64,000 nt of DNA from Dyadobacter soli (GTDB lineage: Bacteria > Bacteroidota > Bacteroidia > Cytophagales > Spirosomataceae). The notes below the pieces were generated by a model. That model saw only the letters and a list, made by a program, of their open reading frames with translations. It had not been told where the DNA came from and ran no database searches. The DNA lies in NCBI RefSeq assembly GCF_900101885.1, contig NZ_FNAN01000021.1:62001-126000 (forward strand), given 5' to 3'. The first letter of the stretch is position 1; each line of letters opens with the position of its first letter. Positions 43,901 through 52,815 of the stretch are shown piece by piece. A program made the position numbers and the translations under genes.

Positions 43901-46900
43901 GGGAACGGTGGTAGGCGACAAAACCGAGCTCAGCGCATTGACCGAGATGATGCTCGCCTCAGGCGCATTGGCCAGCCAGACGCATTTAGGCTCTGTAAAA
44001 ACGCAGATCGGCCATACCAAATGCGCCGCCGGTCTCGCAGGCCTCATGAAGGCTGCGCTGGCGGTGTACCACGGTATCAAACCGCCGACCATTAATCTCA
44101 AAACACCCAACGCATACTATAATCCTGAAACCAGCCCGTTTGCATTCCAGACCAAACCAGCGCTTTGGACAGACGATCGTCGCGTGGCGGGTATCAGCGC
44201 ATTCGGGTTCGGAGGGACTAATTTTCATGCGGTGATCGAGAATGCTTCTGCGAAAAAGCCGCGGAAGTCGGTGAAGGCATGGCCTGCCGAGCTGCTGGTT
44301 TTCCGTGGGGAGACGCTTGCGGAAACGGAGAAGCTTTTGAAGGCTGCGCACGATATTCTGGAAAATGAGTCGGTTTCGCTGCGGGATGTGGCGAATAGCT
44401 TGAATTTGTATAATGAAAAGGCGGTGCAGGTTTGTATCGTGGCGGAGAATCATGAGGATGCTCGTGCGAAGTTGAATGTGGCGCTGTCTCTTGCCAAGCT
44501 GAGCTTGGCTACATATTCGGGCACGAAGGAGACCTTCGCGCCATCCGGTTCGGAAACGAAAGGCATTTATTTTACAAAAAACATCGACGGCAAAGTCGCA
44601 TTCATGTTCCCCGGGCAGGGCAGCCAGCGCGTGGATATGGCGCGGGATCTGTTCGTGGCGTTCCCTGCCATGCGGAAGTTGCTGAAAAAACATCCCGCAT
44701 ACCAGCAGATCATCTTCCCGGATGCCGCGTTCGATGAGCAATCGGCCCGCATTCAGAAGGAGAAAATCAAGGATACCCGGCTTGCTCAACCCCTGCTGGG
44801 CGTGGTCGACCTGGCGATCGCGGAACTGCTCAAAGATTTTGGCATACAACCGGATATGGTTGCCGGGCACAGCTATGGAGAACTGCCTGCATTATGTTTT
44901 GCAGGTGTGTTTGAAGGCAGCCAGTTGGTGCCGCTGAGTGAAAAACGCGCCAAATCCATTCTCGACGCCATCGAAGACGATAACGGCGCGATGGTGGCCG
45001 TCAACTGCCCGGAAGACGAGCTGACACGCATTGTTTCGGAAATCAACCACATTTACCCGGTCAACCACAACTCGCCACGCCAGTGGGTGCTCGCAGGCAC
45101 GACGCCCGCGATCGCCGAACTGACCACGAAACTGACCGAACTGAAAATTTCCTTCCGCCAGCTGGAAGTGGCCTGTGCATTCCACAGCCCGCTGCTGGCA
45201 GGCTCGAAAGAACTGTATACCAATGCATTAAAGGATGTTCAGTTTAGTGAACCTGCATTGACCGTGTGGTCTAACACCACCGCGGCTCCCTACCCTGCTT
45301 CGCCGGAAGCGATCAAGGAACGCCTGGCCGACCACCTCGTGCGACCGGTACGTTTCTCGGAAGAAGTGGCTCAAATGTATGAGGATGGCGCCCGGATTTT
45401 CATTGAAGTAGGACCCGGAAAAGTACTTACAGGCCTTACCAAATCGATTTTGGGCAAGGATGAAATTTGCCTTAACACCGAAGACAAAGACCAGACGGGC
45501 GTAGCGATGCGCGGCATTACGCAGCTCCTGCACACGCTCGCCGGCTACGTAGCCACGGGCAGAAATATCGATTTTAACAAACTATTCGAAGACCGCGACG
45601 CCCGCTTGCTCGACCTCGACAAGCCGGAACAATACCGCAAAAGCCTCACTACCTGGCTTGTAGACGGCCAGATGGCGCTTCCACTGAACGGCAAGCTGCC
45701 TGAGCACGGCGCATTGCCGGTAACCGAGCCGTTGAAACTGGCCGCATTCCAGCAGCCCGCGGCAGGAATGCCGGTAGCAGGTACGGAGGCCGAAAGGGTC
45801 GTTCACGAGTATCTCAATAGTGTAAAATACCTCATCCAGGCACAGCGCGACGTGGTACTGGGCTATCTCGGCCAATCGGTGCCGCCGTCGAGAAATATCG
45901 AAATTTATGAACCTGCATTGGGTGGATTGGCTGCCAATGCGCCGTCACCTGTACCGATCGTGATCGAAACAGCTCCCACGCAGGCAGCACCCGCTCCCGC
46001 GAAACCGGTGATCGATGTGAAAGCGTTGGTGATGCAGGTGATCAGCGACAAAACGGGCTATCCGCAGGAAATGCTCGGCATGGATATGGACCTCGAAGCC
46101 GACCTGAGCATCGATTCCATCAAGCGCATGGAGATCATCGGAGAGTTGCGCAAGCAGCTGGGCGGTTTTGAGGCCGGCCAGCAAAGCGAAGAAACGGTAA
46201 TCGAGCAACTGGCGGCAATCAAGACATTGAATTTGCTGATCAACTGGATTACCGAACATCAGCAGCAAGCTGCTCCTGCAACGGCCGAAACCATGCCGAC
46301 AGGTGGTGTATCGTTGAGCAAACTCTCTGTCACGCAAGACGGTATCATCGAAGAATGGTCGGAAAGCCGCATTAAATCGGTGCTTTTGGAGGCTGTGAGT
46401 GCCAAAACGGGCTATCCGCAGGAAATGCTCGGCATGGATATGGACCTCGAAGCCGACCTGAGCATCGACTCCATCAAGCGCATGGAGATCATCGGAGAGC
46501 TCAAAAATAACATCGACGGACTGATCCGGATTTACCAGGAACGCGGGGAAGAACTGGTTGAAAAACTGGCGTCCATCAAGACGTTGAACGGGCTGATCGA
46601 CTGGCTTTCGGAAGCATTATCGGGTGCGCAGGATTCCATTCAAAAAGCGGAAAGCCTGCATGTTACGCCTGCCACAAAGGCTGTTTTGAACGAAAAATTA
46701 TCGCGCCTCCGCTTCGAGCTGACGCCGTCGGCAATCCCGGCGCTCAACCCGGCTGTCCTGAAAGGCAAACGCTTCGCGGTGACCGACGATGCCGGTGAAG
46801 TAGCAGCCGCTGTAAAAGCCCTTTTCGAGCGGAATGGCGCGATTGTGAGCATTATCTCGCCTAACGACTCCCTGCAAGGTTTCGACGGCCTCATTATCCT

Positions 46901-48101
46901 CAACATTTTCACATCTCGCCTGAAACCGACCATTATCGAGTCGTTCTCGCTGATTAAAAAGCTGGATTTCAGCAAAGTGAAATGGATTTACACCGTCTCG
47001 GATACGCAGAGCGCAATCGAAAAGGATACCGATGTGAAGCTGCTGCGCCACTTCCAGGGCTATGCCGGTCTTTTGAAAAGCCTTGATAAGGAATATGACG
47101 AAACGAAATGCCGCCTCGTGAGCTTTACCTCGCAGCTTCCGGCAGATAAAATTGCGGAGATCACATTCAATGAAATCCTGCATACCGATGAGCCCTGCGA
47201 GGTGATTTACGAAGGCGATAAGCGGCAGATCATGGAACTGATCCGTTCGGAAATTGTAACCGGTGCCGATCCGGACATTCATCTGGATAAAAAATCGGTA
47301 ATACTCGCACTCGGCGGCGCACAAGGCATTACTGCTGAGCTCATTGTGCGGTTTTCAAAAGATTACCCCTGCAACTACGTGCTCGTGGGCCGCTCCGCCG
47401 ATCCCCGCTCACGGGCGGACCAGTCGCTGGCCGGGTTGAAAAACAAAGAAGAAATCCGCAAACGCCTCATTGCATCGGGCGAGTTCAAATCCCCGGCTGA
47501 GATCGAGAAGAAAACGGAAGAAATACACAAAGCGAACCAGATACTGGGCACCATTTCGGCACTCGAAGCCAATGGCTCGACGGTAACTTACCATTCGCTG
47601 GATTTGCGCGACGAAAAAGCGTTGATCGCCATGGTGGAGGGTTTGTACAACCAATATGGCAGGATCGACGGCGTCGTCCACGGCGCTGGTTTGCTGGAAG
47701 ACAAGCTGTTTCATCAGAAAACACCGGAATCGTTCGAGCGGGTGATGTCGACCAAAGTGACGCCGCTGCGCGTGCTGGCGGAGCATTTGCGGGACGACGT
47801 GCAGTTTGTAACCCTGTTTTCAAGCGTGGCATCGGTGTACGGCAGCCGCGGACAAACCGACTACGCAGCCGCCAACAGCGTGCTCGACAAATATGCCTGG
47901 GAGCTTCAAAAGAAAATCAAAGGCAAGGTAACGGCCATTAACTGGGGCCCCTGGAAGGGCACCGGCATGGTTTCGCCTTCGCTCGAACGGGAATACGAAC
48001 GCCGCGGTATCCCGCTGATCCCGCTCGGCGACGGGATGGAAACATTTGTCAATGAACTGAAATACGGTACCGAAAGCCAGGTACTGATCATGGCCGAATA
48101 G
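40995..48101 (+). CDS. Multidomain PUFA-synthase-like polyketide synthase: NMO-NMO-KS-AT-ACP-ACP-KR
   Basis: A 2368-residue iterative-type synthase. The order by motif is: a first nitronate-monooxygenase-like barrel (1-215; KGNEGAGLVG, catalytic His missing); a second, intact one (285-560; PIAQGPMTRVSDVPAF, EGRECGGHVG with His430), equivalent to the PfaD enoyl reductase; KS (645-1090; DAACASS Cys832, VEAHGTGT, KTQIGHTK); AT (1200-1500; FPGQGSQ, GHSYGE Ser1293, CAFHS, which suggests malonyl); two ACPs with SIDSIKR (Ser1708 and Ser1826); KR (2090-2345; GGAQGITA, FSSVAS, DYAAAN Tyr2290). No DH is present; it is on the next protein. In PUFA synthases the enoyl reductase is a separate protein, so its N-terminal fusion here is unusual. 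First gene of the cluster. It probably builds an acyl or polyketide chain from malonyl-CoA, but the product is unknown. Confidence 0.9.
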   Translation: MKNLEIIGIGPMERPDVTLALALSEAGAFPVIHLGRDQQTATKALEKMAAKSKKPFGVCYSDNTSLTIPLPEQVTLAILPYGLTFPNPLTSIQIICQVRSVAEATAAKAAGAMGLIAKGNEGAGLVGNDSSFILFQRIMREVSDIPVWVQGGIGVHNAAAVTAMGGRGVVLDSQLLPFPECSAPAALKNITEKLNGNETRVIDGFRVLVRPNSPALPAQPTRGDLQAFLHTPDLDQGYIPMGQEIAIATDLVKQYKKLPRLVFAFKEAMYGHLRQAKNLNPLAAHNTLAQALGTHYPIAQGPMTRVSDVPAFAAAVADAGALPFVALSLLKGEKALNLIRETRALAGDKPWGVGILGFADAELREEQLRYITEEKPPVVLIAGGRPSQAKPLEKLGIKTFLHVPSAPLLDMFLKEGAKRFIFEGRECGGHVGPLSSFVLWEKQINRLLQEEQTEQLEVFFAGGIHDAFSTAMISVMTAPLAARGVKVGVLMGTAYLYTQEAVATGAILPQFQAQALEHTETVLLETAPGHETRCLESPFAADFNAEKARMEEAGLDKKEIWAELEKLNVGRLRIAAKGIERQADDLVEIGEEEQMSRGMYMIGQAASMLDKIMTMNELHEDVATGNYAYIGQAKLPKAPRRKKKALNVAIVGMACIYPGARNIEEFWGNILAGKDWVTEVPDARWNKALYYDPTVSDGSKSHSKWGGFIPKIDFDPVEFGIPPQSLAAIDPTQLLSLLVAKQALENAGYGADTNRDNVSVIIGAEGGNDLANNYGFRSLFTQFFGEIPKELDNALPKLTEDSFPGVLANVISGRITNRLNLGGRNYTVDAACASSLAAIDLACQELILGRSEMVLAGGADLHNGINDYLMFSSTHALSRKGRCATFDSEADGIALGEGVAMVVLKREEDALRDGDTIYAVIKGVGGSSDGKSLGLTAPRKSGQVKALERAYDQAGISPAELGLVEAHGTGTVVGDKTELSALTEMMLASGALASQTHLGSVKTQIGHTKCAAGLAGLMKAALAVYHGIKPPTINLKTPNAYYNPETSPFAFQTKPALWTDDRRVAGISAFGFGGTNFHAVIENASAKKPRKSVKAWPAELLVFRGETLAETEKLLKAAHDILENESVSLRDVANSLNLYNEKAVQVCIVAENHEDARAKLNVALSLAKLSLATYSGTKETFAPSGSETKGIYFTKNIDGKVAFMFPGQGSQRVDMARDLFVAFPAMRKLLKKHPAYQQIIFPDAAFDEQSARIQKEKIKDTRLAQPLLGVVDLAIAELLKDFGIQPDMVAGHSYGELPALCFAGVFEGSQLVPLSEKRAKSILDAIEDDNGAMVAVNCPEDELTRIVSEINHIYPVNHNSPRQWVLAGTTPAIAELTTKLTELKISFRQLEVACAFHSPLLAGSKELYTNALKDVQFSEPALTVWSNTTAAPYPASPEAIKERLADHLVRPVRFSEEVAQMYEDGARIFIEVGPGKVLTGLTKSILGKDEICLNTEDKDQTGVAMRGITQLLHTLAGYVATGRNIDFNKLFEDRDARLLDLDKPEQYRKSLTTWLVDGQMALPLNGKLPEHGALPVTEPLKLAAFQQPAAGMPVAGTEAERVVHEYLNSVKYLIQAQRDVVLGYLGQSVPPSRNIEIYEPALGGLAANAPSPVPIVIETAPTQAAPAPAKPVIDVKALVMQVISDKTGYPQEMLGMDMDLEADLSIDSIKRMEIIGELRKQLGGFEAGQQSEETVIEQLAAIKTLNLLINWITEHQQQAAPATAETMPTGGVSLSKLSVTQDGIIEEWSESRIKSVLLEAVSAKTGYPQEMLGMDMDLEADLSIDSIKRMEIIGELKNNIDGLIRIYQERGEELVEKLASIKTLNGLIDWLSEALSGAQDSIQKAESLHVTPATKAVLNEKLSRLRFELTPSAIPALNPAVLKGKRFAVTDDAGEVAAAVKALFERNGAIVSIISPNDSLQGFDGLIILNIFTSRLKPTIIESFSLIKKLDFSKVKWIYTVSDTQSAIEKDTDVKLLRHFQGYAGLLKSLDKEYDETKCRLVSFTSQLPADKIAEITFNEILHTDEPCEVIYEGDKRQIMELIRSEIVTGADPDIHLDKKSVILALGGAQGITAELIVRFSKDYPCNYVLVGRSADPRSRADQSLAGLKNKEEIRKRLIASGEFKSPAEIEKKTEEIHKANQILGTISALEANGSTVTYHSLDLRDEKALIAMVEGLYNQYGRIDGVVHGAGLLEDKLFHQKTPESFERVMSTKVTPLRVLAEHLRDDVQFVTLFSSVASVYGSRGQTDYAAANSVLDKYAWELQKKIKGKVTAINWGPWKGTGMVSPSLEREYERRGIPLIPLGDGMETFVNELKYGTESQVLIMAE
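46049..46499 (+). repeat. Near-identical 97-bp direct repeats encoding the tandem ACP cores
   Basis: 46049-46145 and 46403-46499 are 97 bases with one silent difference (46115 T, 46469 C), 354 bases (118 codons) apart. They encode the phosphopantetheine-bearing helix of both ACPs. DNA outside the repeats is clearly diverged, which points to recent gene conversion or constraint. Confidence 0.9.
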
Positions 48102-48133
48102 GAGCGCGACGCATTGAACAACTTGTGACCATC

Positions 48134-51100
48134 ATGAAAAGAAATGCAGATATAGCCATTATCGGTATGTCGGGTATTTTCCCTGGGGCTGGCGAGCTGG
48201 CCGCCTTCTGGGAAAATATCCGCAACGGTGTGGACGCCATCGAAACCGTGCCGGAAAGCCGGATGGGAAGCCTGTTTTTTCAAGAAAACGGGCATGCATC
48301 ACCGGCAGCCGGTTCATCCGCAGTAGACCGGTTTTACTGTCGCCGCGGCGGGTTTATCGACGATTACGCCGAGTTCGACCCGATCCAGTTCGGCATTTTG
48401 CCGTTGGCCGTGGAAGGTACCGAGCCGGAGCAGTTGCTGACATTGAGCCTCGCCCACAAAGCATTGGTAGACGCCCGCGCATTCAGCAATGGCGCCAATT
48501 TTGCCAAAACAGGCATTATCATCGGCAAAGGCAACTATACCGGTCCGGGTGCGACGCGCGCGATCGAAATCGTGCGTACCGGGCAGCAGATCGTAGAAGT
48601 GCTGCAAAGCATTCTGCCCGACCTCAAAAGCGAAGATCTTGAAAAAATAAAAGCCGAGTTCCAGCAGCAAAAAGGCCGCTTTTCGGCCGATACTGCCATG
48701 GGATTGATCCCCAATCTCACGGCCTCGCTGGTAGCCAACCGCCTCGACCTCGGCGGAACCGCCTACACGCTGGACGCCGCGTGCGCAAGTTCATTGCTTG
48801 CAATCGACCACGCCGTGCAGGAATTGAACTCCGGCCGGGCCGATATGATGATCGCCGGCGGTGTGCATGCCTGCCAGAATGCGCCTTTCTGGAGTATTTT
48901 CCATCAGTTGGGCGCATTGTCGAGAAACCAGCAGATCCGCCCGTTCGACCAGCGGGCCGACGGCCTGCTCATCGGTGAGGGCTGTGGTTTTATTGTATTA
49001 AAAAAACTTTCCGACGCGATTGCCAACGGCGACCGCGTATATGCTGTAATCCAGGGTGTTGGCGTATCGAGCGACGGCGCGGGCGCGAGCGTTATGAGCC
49101 CTACTGTGCACGGACAGGTGAAAGCCATCCGCCAGGCCTGGGAAATGGCTGGCATCGGCACCGACCAGATCGGCTACCTCGAAGCACACGGTACAGGCAC
49201 GCCATTGGGAGATAAAACGGAGCTCGAAACGCTGGCGACGGTATTCGGGAATGCGGGTGCCAAAGCTGGTATCGGTTCAGTAAAATCGATGATCGGGCAT
49301 GCGATGCCGGCGGCGGGTATTGCGGGAGTTATTAAAACCGTGCTTGCATTGTACCACGGCGAACTGCCTCCTACCCTGCATTGCGAGGAACCGGTGGAAG
49401 CGCTCGCGGACACGCGTTTTGAGCCTGTGAGACAGCTTACCGACTGGCAGCAGTCGGGTTTACCGCGTTATGCGGGTGTGAATGCATTCGGCTTTGGCGG
49501 TATCAATGCGCACGTTGTCCTGGAAGGCTGGGACAAAAGTCCGAAGATTAATGCAGCTAGCGTAGCAGAAAACCCCTCAAATGTCCCAGTTCTCGACGAA
49601 GTTTTACTGCTCGCACGCCCCACACACGAGGCGCTGCTGACCGCATTGCAAACCGGCGAGAAAGAAACAGGTTCCGGCAACTACCGCGTCGCCATCTTCG
49701 AGCCTACGCCGGAGCGTATGGCCAGGGCCATTAAAATAGTCACCAAAAACAATGTCTGGCGAAACAAGCAGGATATTTGGTATACCCATGAACCCTTGCT
49801 CTCGAACGGCGGCAAAACCGTATTCCTTTTCCCCGGACTCGACGGACTGGCGGGCGGGGAGATCGATACCGTGGCGGATTATTTCAAACTTCCACGATTC
49901 GAAGCGACGGAAAGTGGCTACGAGCAAACGGTATTCAATACCGCGATGAGACTGCTTGAAAAAAGCAGGATACTGGATTCGGCCATTAAAATACTCGGTG
50001 TAAAACCCGATATGAATGCAGGCCACAGCCTCGGTGAATGGCTTGCCGGCCGCTCATCCGGATTAGCCTCGGAATCATCTGTATTGCAGCTGCTCACACG
50101 GCTCAATCCGGAACTTTTCGAGGTAAAAAACACGAAATTCCTTGCCGTAGGCTGTGGTTATGACCAGCTGAAACCGTGGCTGGAAGGCAAGCAGGATATT
50201 TACTTGTCCATCGACAACTGCCCGCAGCAGGTAATCCTCTGCGGTACCATCGAGGCGGTCGAGGACTTTTCGGCCATTTTACGCACACACCAGATCTTCC
50301 ATCAGCAGCTCCCGTTCCAGTCCGGCTTCCATTCGCCCTTCGTGAAGGACAAGCTGGACCGGATACTGGACGGGCTCGAAACGATGGAATTCCAGCAAAC
50401 GGGCATTCCGTTGTGGTCGGCCACGACGCTGGATCTTTACCCAGAATCATTCGACGAAATCCGTTCGCTAAGCGTGGAGCACCTGGTGAAACCCGTGCGC
50501 TTCCGCGAGCTTATTGAAAAGCTTCACGCGCAAGGCGCGCGCATGTTCGTGCAGGTAGGCTCGGGCGGCCTCGTCGGTTTTGTGGATGACACGCTCAAAG
50601 GCCGGCCATACAGCGCCATTGCCTCGAATGTACCGACCCGCGGTGGCTTGCAGCAATTGCAGCGTGTAATGGCCGCATTGTTTGTAGAGGGCAAAAACAT
50701 CGACCTCGCATTCATGGGCATTGAAGCGCAGCAATCTGCTCCGCGCAAGCCGATGAAGCTCCAACTCGGCTCCCCATTCGTGACGCAGCTCGATTCGTTG
50801 AAGAAAATCACATTCCATCAGCCCAAAAAAGAACTGGCGCTGGACGATGTGGCGAGTCCGGTGATGCGCGCATTGAGCTCGAACCTGGATGAAATCGCAC
50901 TGGTACAGTCTGAAATCGCGGCGCTTGTGAAAAACCGGCCGTTTGCGGCACCTGGCGTAAGAAATACGAGCCAGCCGCCGCAGAATATCGCTTATGCAGG
51001 AGCTAATAAGCCGGGGATGCATCAGCCCGGGGCACGTCCTGCCGGTGCGAATCAGCCAGAGCCGGTGAGGCCTGGAACCCCGCGGTTGCCTTTCAAAAAG

Positions 51101-52528
51101 CAGCTCGATATTTCGCTCCAAAACAGCCCGTGGCTGATCGATCATTCGCTGCTCAAACAAAAGCCCAACTGGCATTGTGTGGAGGATATGGACCCGGTGA
51201 TCCCGATGACGATGATTTTCGAAGTTTTCGGCGACATCGCGCGCGAGCAGGCGCCCGGCCTGCGCGTGCAAAAGATCATGGCTATCAAGGTTTTTCAATG
51301 GATGAATGTGGTGGAGCCATTCCGCGAAACCGTGACCGGCGAGTGGAAAAGTGCTGATCACGTTTACCTGGATCTCGATAAATATGCCAATGCGGAAGTT
51401 CTGCTTTCGGAAGCGAACGGTATTCCTGAAACGAATGGCTACGACATCGGCGAATCGCTCGGCATCAGCATTACGCCTGAGCAGATTTACCGCGAAAATA
51501 TGTTCCACGGCCCGGCTTACCAGGGAATCCGGGAGGTGATCAGCGTAGCTCAAAATGGCATTACCGGTCTCATTTCCGGCGATGCGGGCAAGGGTTCGCT
51601 GCTGGATAATGCGGGACAGCTTTTTGGTCTCTGGCTGCAACTCACGCTCACCAAAGACCGCATCGCTTTCCCGGTGAAGATCAACGAGGTGGAGTTTTAT
51701 CAGGAAATGGAGGATCAAACAGGCATTTTCGAATGTACCTGCCGCCTTACCGAACTCACCGACGAAACCGCCACCGCCGATTTCATCCTCAAACGCGGCG
51801 GCAAGGTGTGGTGCATCATCCGCGGCTGGCAAAACCGCCGTCTGGAAATCGACAACAAGCTCTGGAACGTGTCGATGGCCCCGTTGCAAAATGTGCTGTC
51901 GGATGAAGTGGCGCCCGGGGTGTTCCTCTTCCGCAATGCCTATCAGCGCGTTGTTTCATGGGATTTTATTTTAAAAAGATATTTCAACCAACCTGAAAAA
52001 CGGTACCAGCGGGGGTTAATGCCTAACAAAAAGAAGGAATGGATGATCAGCCGGGTAGCCGCCAAAGACGCCACGCGTATGCTCCTGCTGCGCGATCGCA
52101 AGGAAGCTTACTTCCCGATTGAGTTCGAAATCCGTTCCGATGAGGTAGGTAAGCCATTCCTCGACGGCCCGATGACCGGCGGAATCCACATCTCGCTGGC
52201 ACATAAAAACCTGGAAGCCGTTGCGATTGCCAGCGAAAAAGGTCCGGTAGGGATCGATATCGAAGAAATACAGCCCCGCAGCGCAGGTTTTACGGAGATC
52301 GTTTTCACGCCATCCGAACTGGCCCTGCTCGCAGGCCGCGACCAGGACGAATGGATGACGCGGTGCTGGGTAGCGAAGGAAGCATTCGGCAAAATGCTCG
52401 GAAAAGGGCTCATGGGCAACCCGAAAGCCTATCAGATCGACGAGATTAAGGAAGATGCATTGCGCATTCAGGATACATGGATCAATACTATCAAACATTT
52501 TAATTACATCATCGGATGGACCAACTGA
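48134..52528 (+). CDS. Second synthase subunit: KS-AT-DH-phosphopantetheinyl transferase
   Basis: A 1464-residue protein. I start at ATG 48134 (an in-frame GTG lies 9 bases upstream). The domains are: KS (1-435; DAACASS Cys217, EAHGTGT, SMIGHAMPAAG), so it is a true condensing enzyme and not a chain-length factor; AT-like (530-830; altered FPGLDGLAGG, but GHSLGE Ser632 and SGFHSPF intact); a Pro/Gly/Gln-rich linker (930-980); PKS-type DH double hotdog (985-1230; WLIDHSLLK His1004, FHGPAYQG, LLDNAGQ Asp1158); and Sfp/HetI-type PPTase (1270-1464; GIDIEEI and WVAKEAFGK). The built-in PPTase would load the ACPs of both synthases, the role of PfaE in PUFA clusters. The free ACP gene overlaps its end by 13 bases. 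A 32-base gap separates it from the first synthase. Confidence 0.9.
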   Translation: MKRNADIAIIGMSGIFPGAGELAAFWENIRNGVDAIETVPESRMGSLFFQENGHASPAAGSSAVDRFYCRRGGFIDDYAEFDPIQFGILPLAVEGTEPEQLLTLSLAHKALVDARAFSNGANFAKTGIIIGKGNYTGPGATRAIEIVRTGQQIVEVLQSILPDLKSEDLEKIKAEFQQQKGRFSADTAMGLIPNLTASLVANRLDLGGTAYTLDAACASSLLAIDHAVQELNSGRADMMIAGGVHACQNAPFWSIFHQLGALSRNQQIRPFDQRADGLLIGEGCGFIVLKKLSDAIANGDRVYAVIQGVGVSSDGAGASVMSPTVHGQVKAIRQAWEMAGIGTDQIGYLEAHGTGTPLGDKTELETLATVFGNAGAKAGIGSVKSMIGHAMPAAGIAGVIKTVLALYHGELPPTLHCEEPVEALADTRFEPVRQLTDWQQSGLPRYAGVNAFGFGGINAHVVLEGWDKSPKINAASVAENPSNVPVLDEVLLLARPTHEALLTALQTGEKETGSGNYRVAIFEPTPERMARAIKIVTKNNVWRNKQDIWYTHEPLLSNGGKTVFLFPGLDGLAGGEIDTVADYFKLPRFEATESGYEQTVFNTAMRLLEKSRILDSAIKILGVKPDMNAGHSLGEWLAGRSSGLASESSVLQLLTRLNPELFEVKNTKFLAVGCGYDQLKPWLEGKQDIYLSIDNCPQQVILCGTIEAVEDFSAILRTHQIFHQQLPFQSGFHSPFVKDKLDRILDGLETMEFQQTGIPLWSATTLDLYPESFDEIRSLSVEHLVKPVRFRELIEKLHAQGARMFVQVGSGGLVGFVDDTLKGRPYSAIASNVPTRGGLQQLQRVMAALFVEGKNIDLAFMGIEAQQSAPRKPMKLQLGSPFVTQLDSLKKITFHQPKKELALDDVASPVMRALSSNLDEIALVQSEIAALVKNRPFAAPGVRNTSQPPQNIAYAGANKPGMHQPGARPAGANQPEPVRPGTPRLPFKKQLDISLQNSPWLIDHSLLKQKPNWHCVEDMDPVIPMTMIFEVFGDIAREQAPGLRVQKIMAIKVFQWMNVVEPFRETVTGEWKSADHVYLDLDKYANAEVLLSEANGIPETNGYDIGESLGISITPEQIYRENMFHGPAYQGIREVISVAQNGITGLISGDAGKGSLLDNAGQLFGLWLQLTLTKDRIAFPVKINEVEFYQEMEDQTGIFECTCRLTELTDETATADFILKRGGKVWCIIRGWQNRRLEIDNKLWNVSMAPLQNVLSDEVAPGVFLFRNAYQRVVSWDFILKRYFNQPEKRYQRGLMPNKKKEWMISRVAAKDATRMLLLRDRKEAYFPIEFEIRSDEVGKPFLDGPMTGGIHISLAHKNLEAVAIASEKGPVGIDIEEIQPRSAGFTEIVFTPSELALLAGRDQDEWMTRCWVAKEAFGKMLGKGLMGNPKAYQIDEIKEDALRIQDTWINTIKHFNYIIGWTN

Positions 52529-52815
52529 TACAGGAAAGCAAGCTGAGCAAAGCGGAGATTTTTGAAACACTCCATCAATTCATCACCGAGGTGATCGGCG
52601 AAGAGTTCGTGGAGGAAATGGATATTACACCAGCCAGCTCATTTACGAAAGACCTGGAAATGGACAGCATCGAGATCGTCGCATTCTCGGAAAAAGTCAA
52701 AAACCATTTCGGCTCGAATATCGATTTCACGGGCTGGCTATCGAATATGGACCTGGACGAAATCATCCAGCTGAAACTCGAAAACATCATCAATTACATT
52801 CAGGAATGCCAGTAA
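52516..52815 (+). CDS. Free acyl carrier protein
   Basis: A 99-residue acidic helical protein with the carrier signature MDSIEIVAFSEKV, in which the Ser (about residue 55) carries the phosphopantetheine arm. It lies inside the operon, overlapping the KS-AT-DH-PPTase gene by 13 bases and the hydrolase gene by 10. It differs from the SIDSIKR carriers of the large synthase, so it may hold a different chain, for example a starter or the acyl group that is handed to the acyltransferases (inference). Confidence 0.9.
   Translation: MDQLIQESKLSKAEIFETLHQFITEVIGEEFVEEMDITPASSFTKDLEMDSIEIVAFSEKVKNHFGSNIDFTGWLSNMDLDEIIQLKLENIINYIQECQ

Noticed and set aside
48134..49440. Second KS as a chain-length factor
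   Set aside because: The active-site Cys (DAACASS) and both His are present, so it is a full condensing domain.
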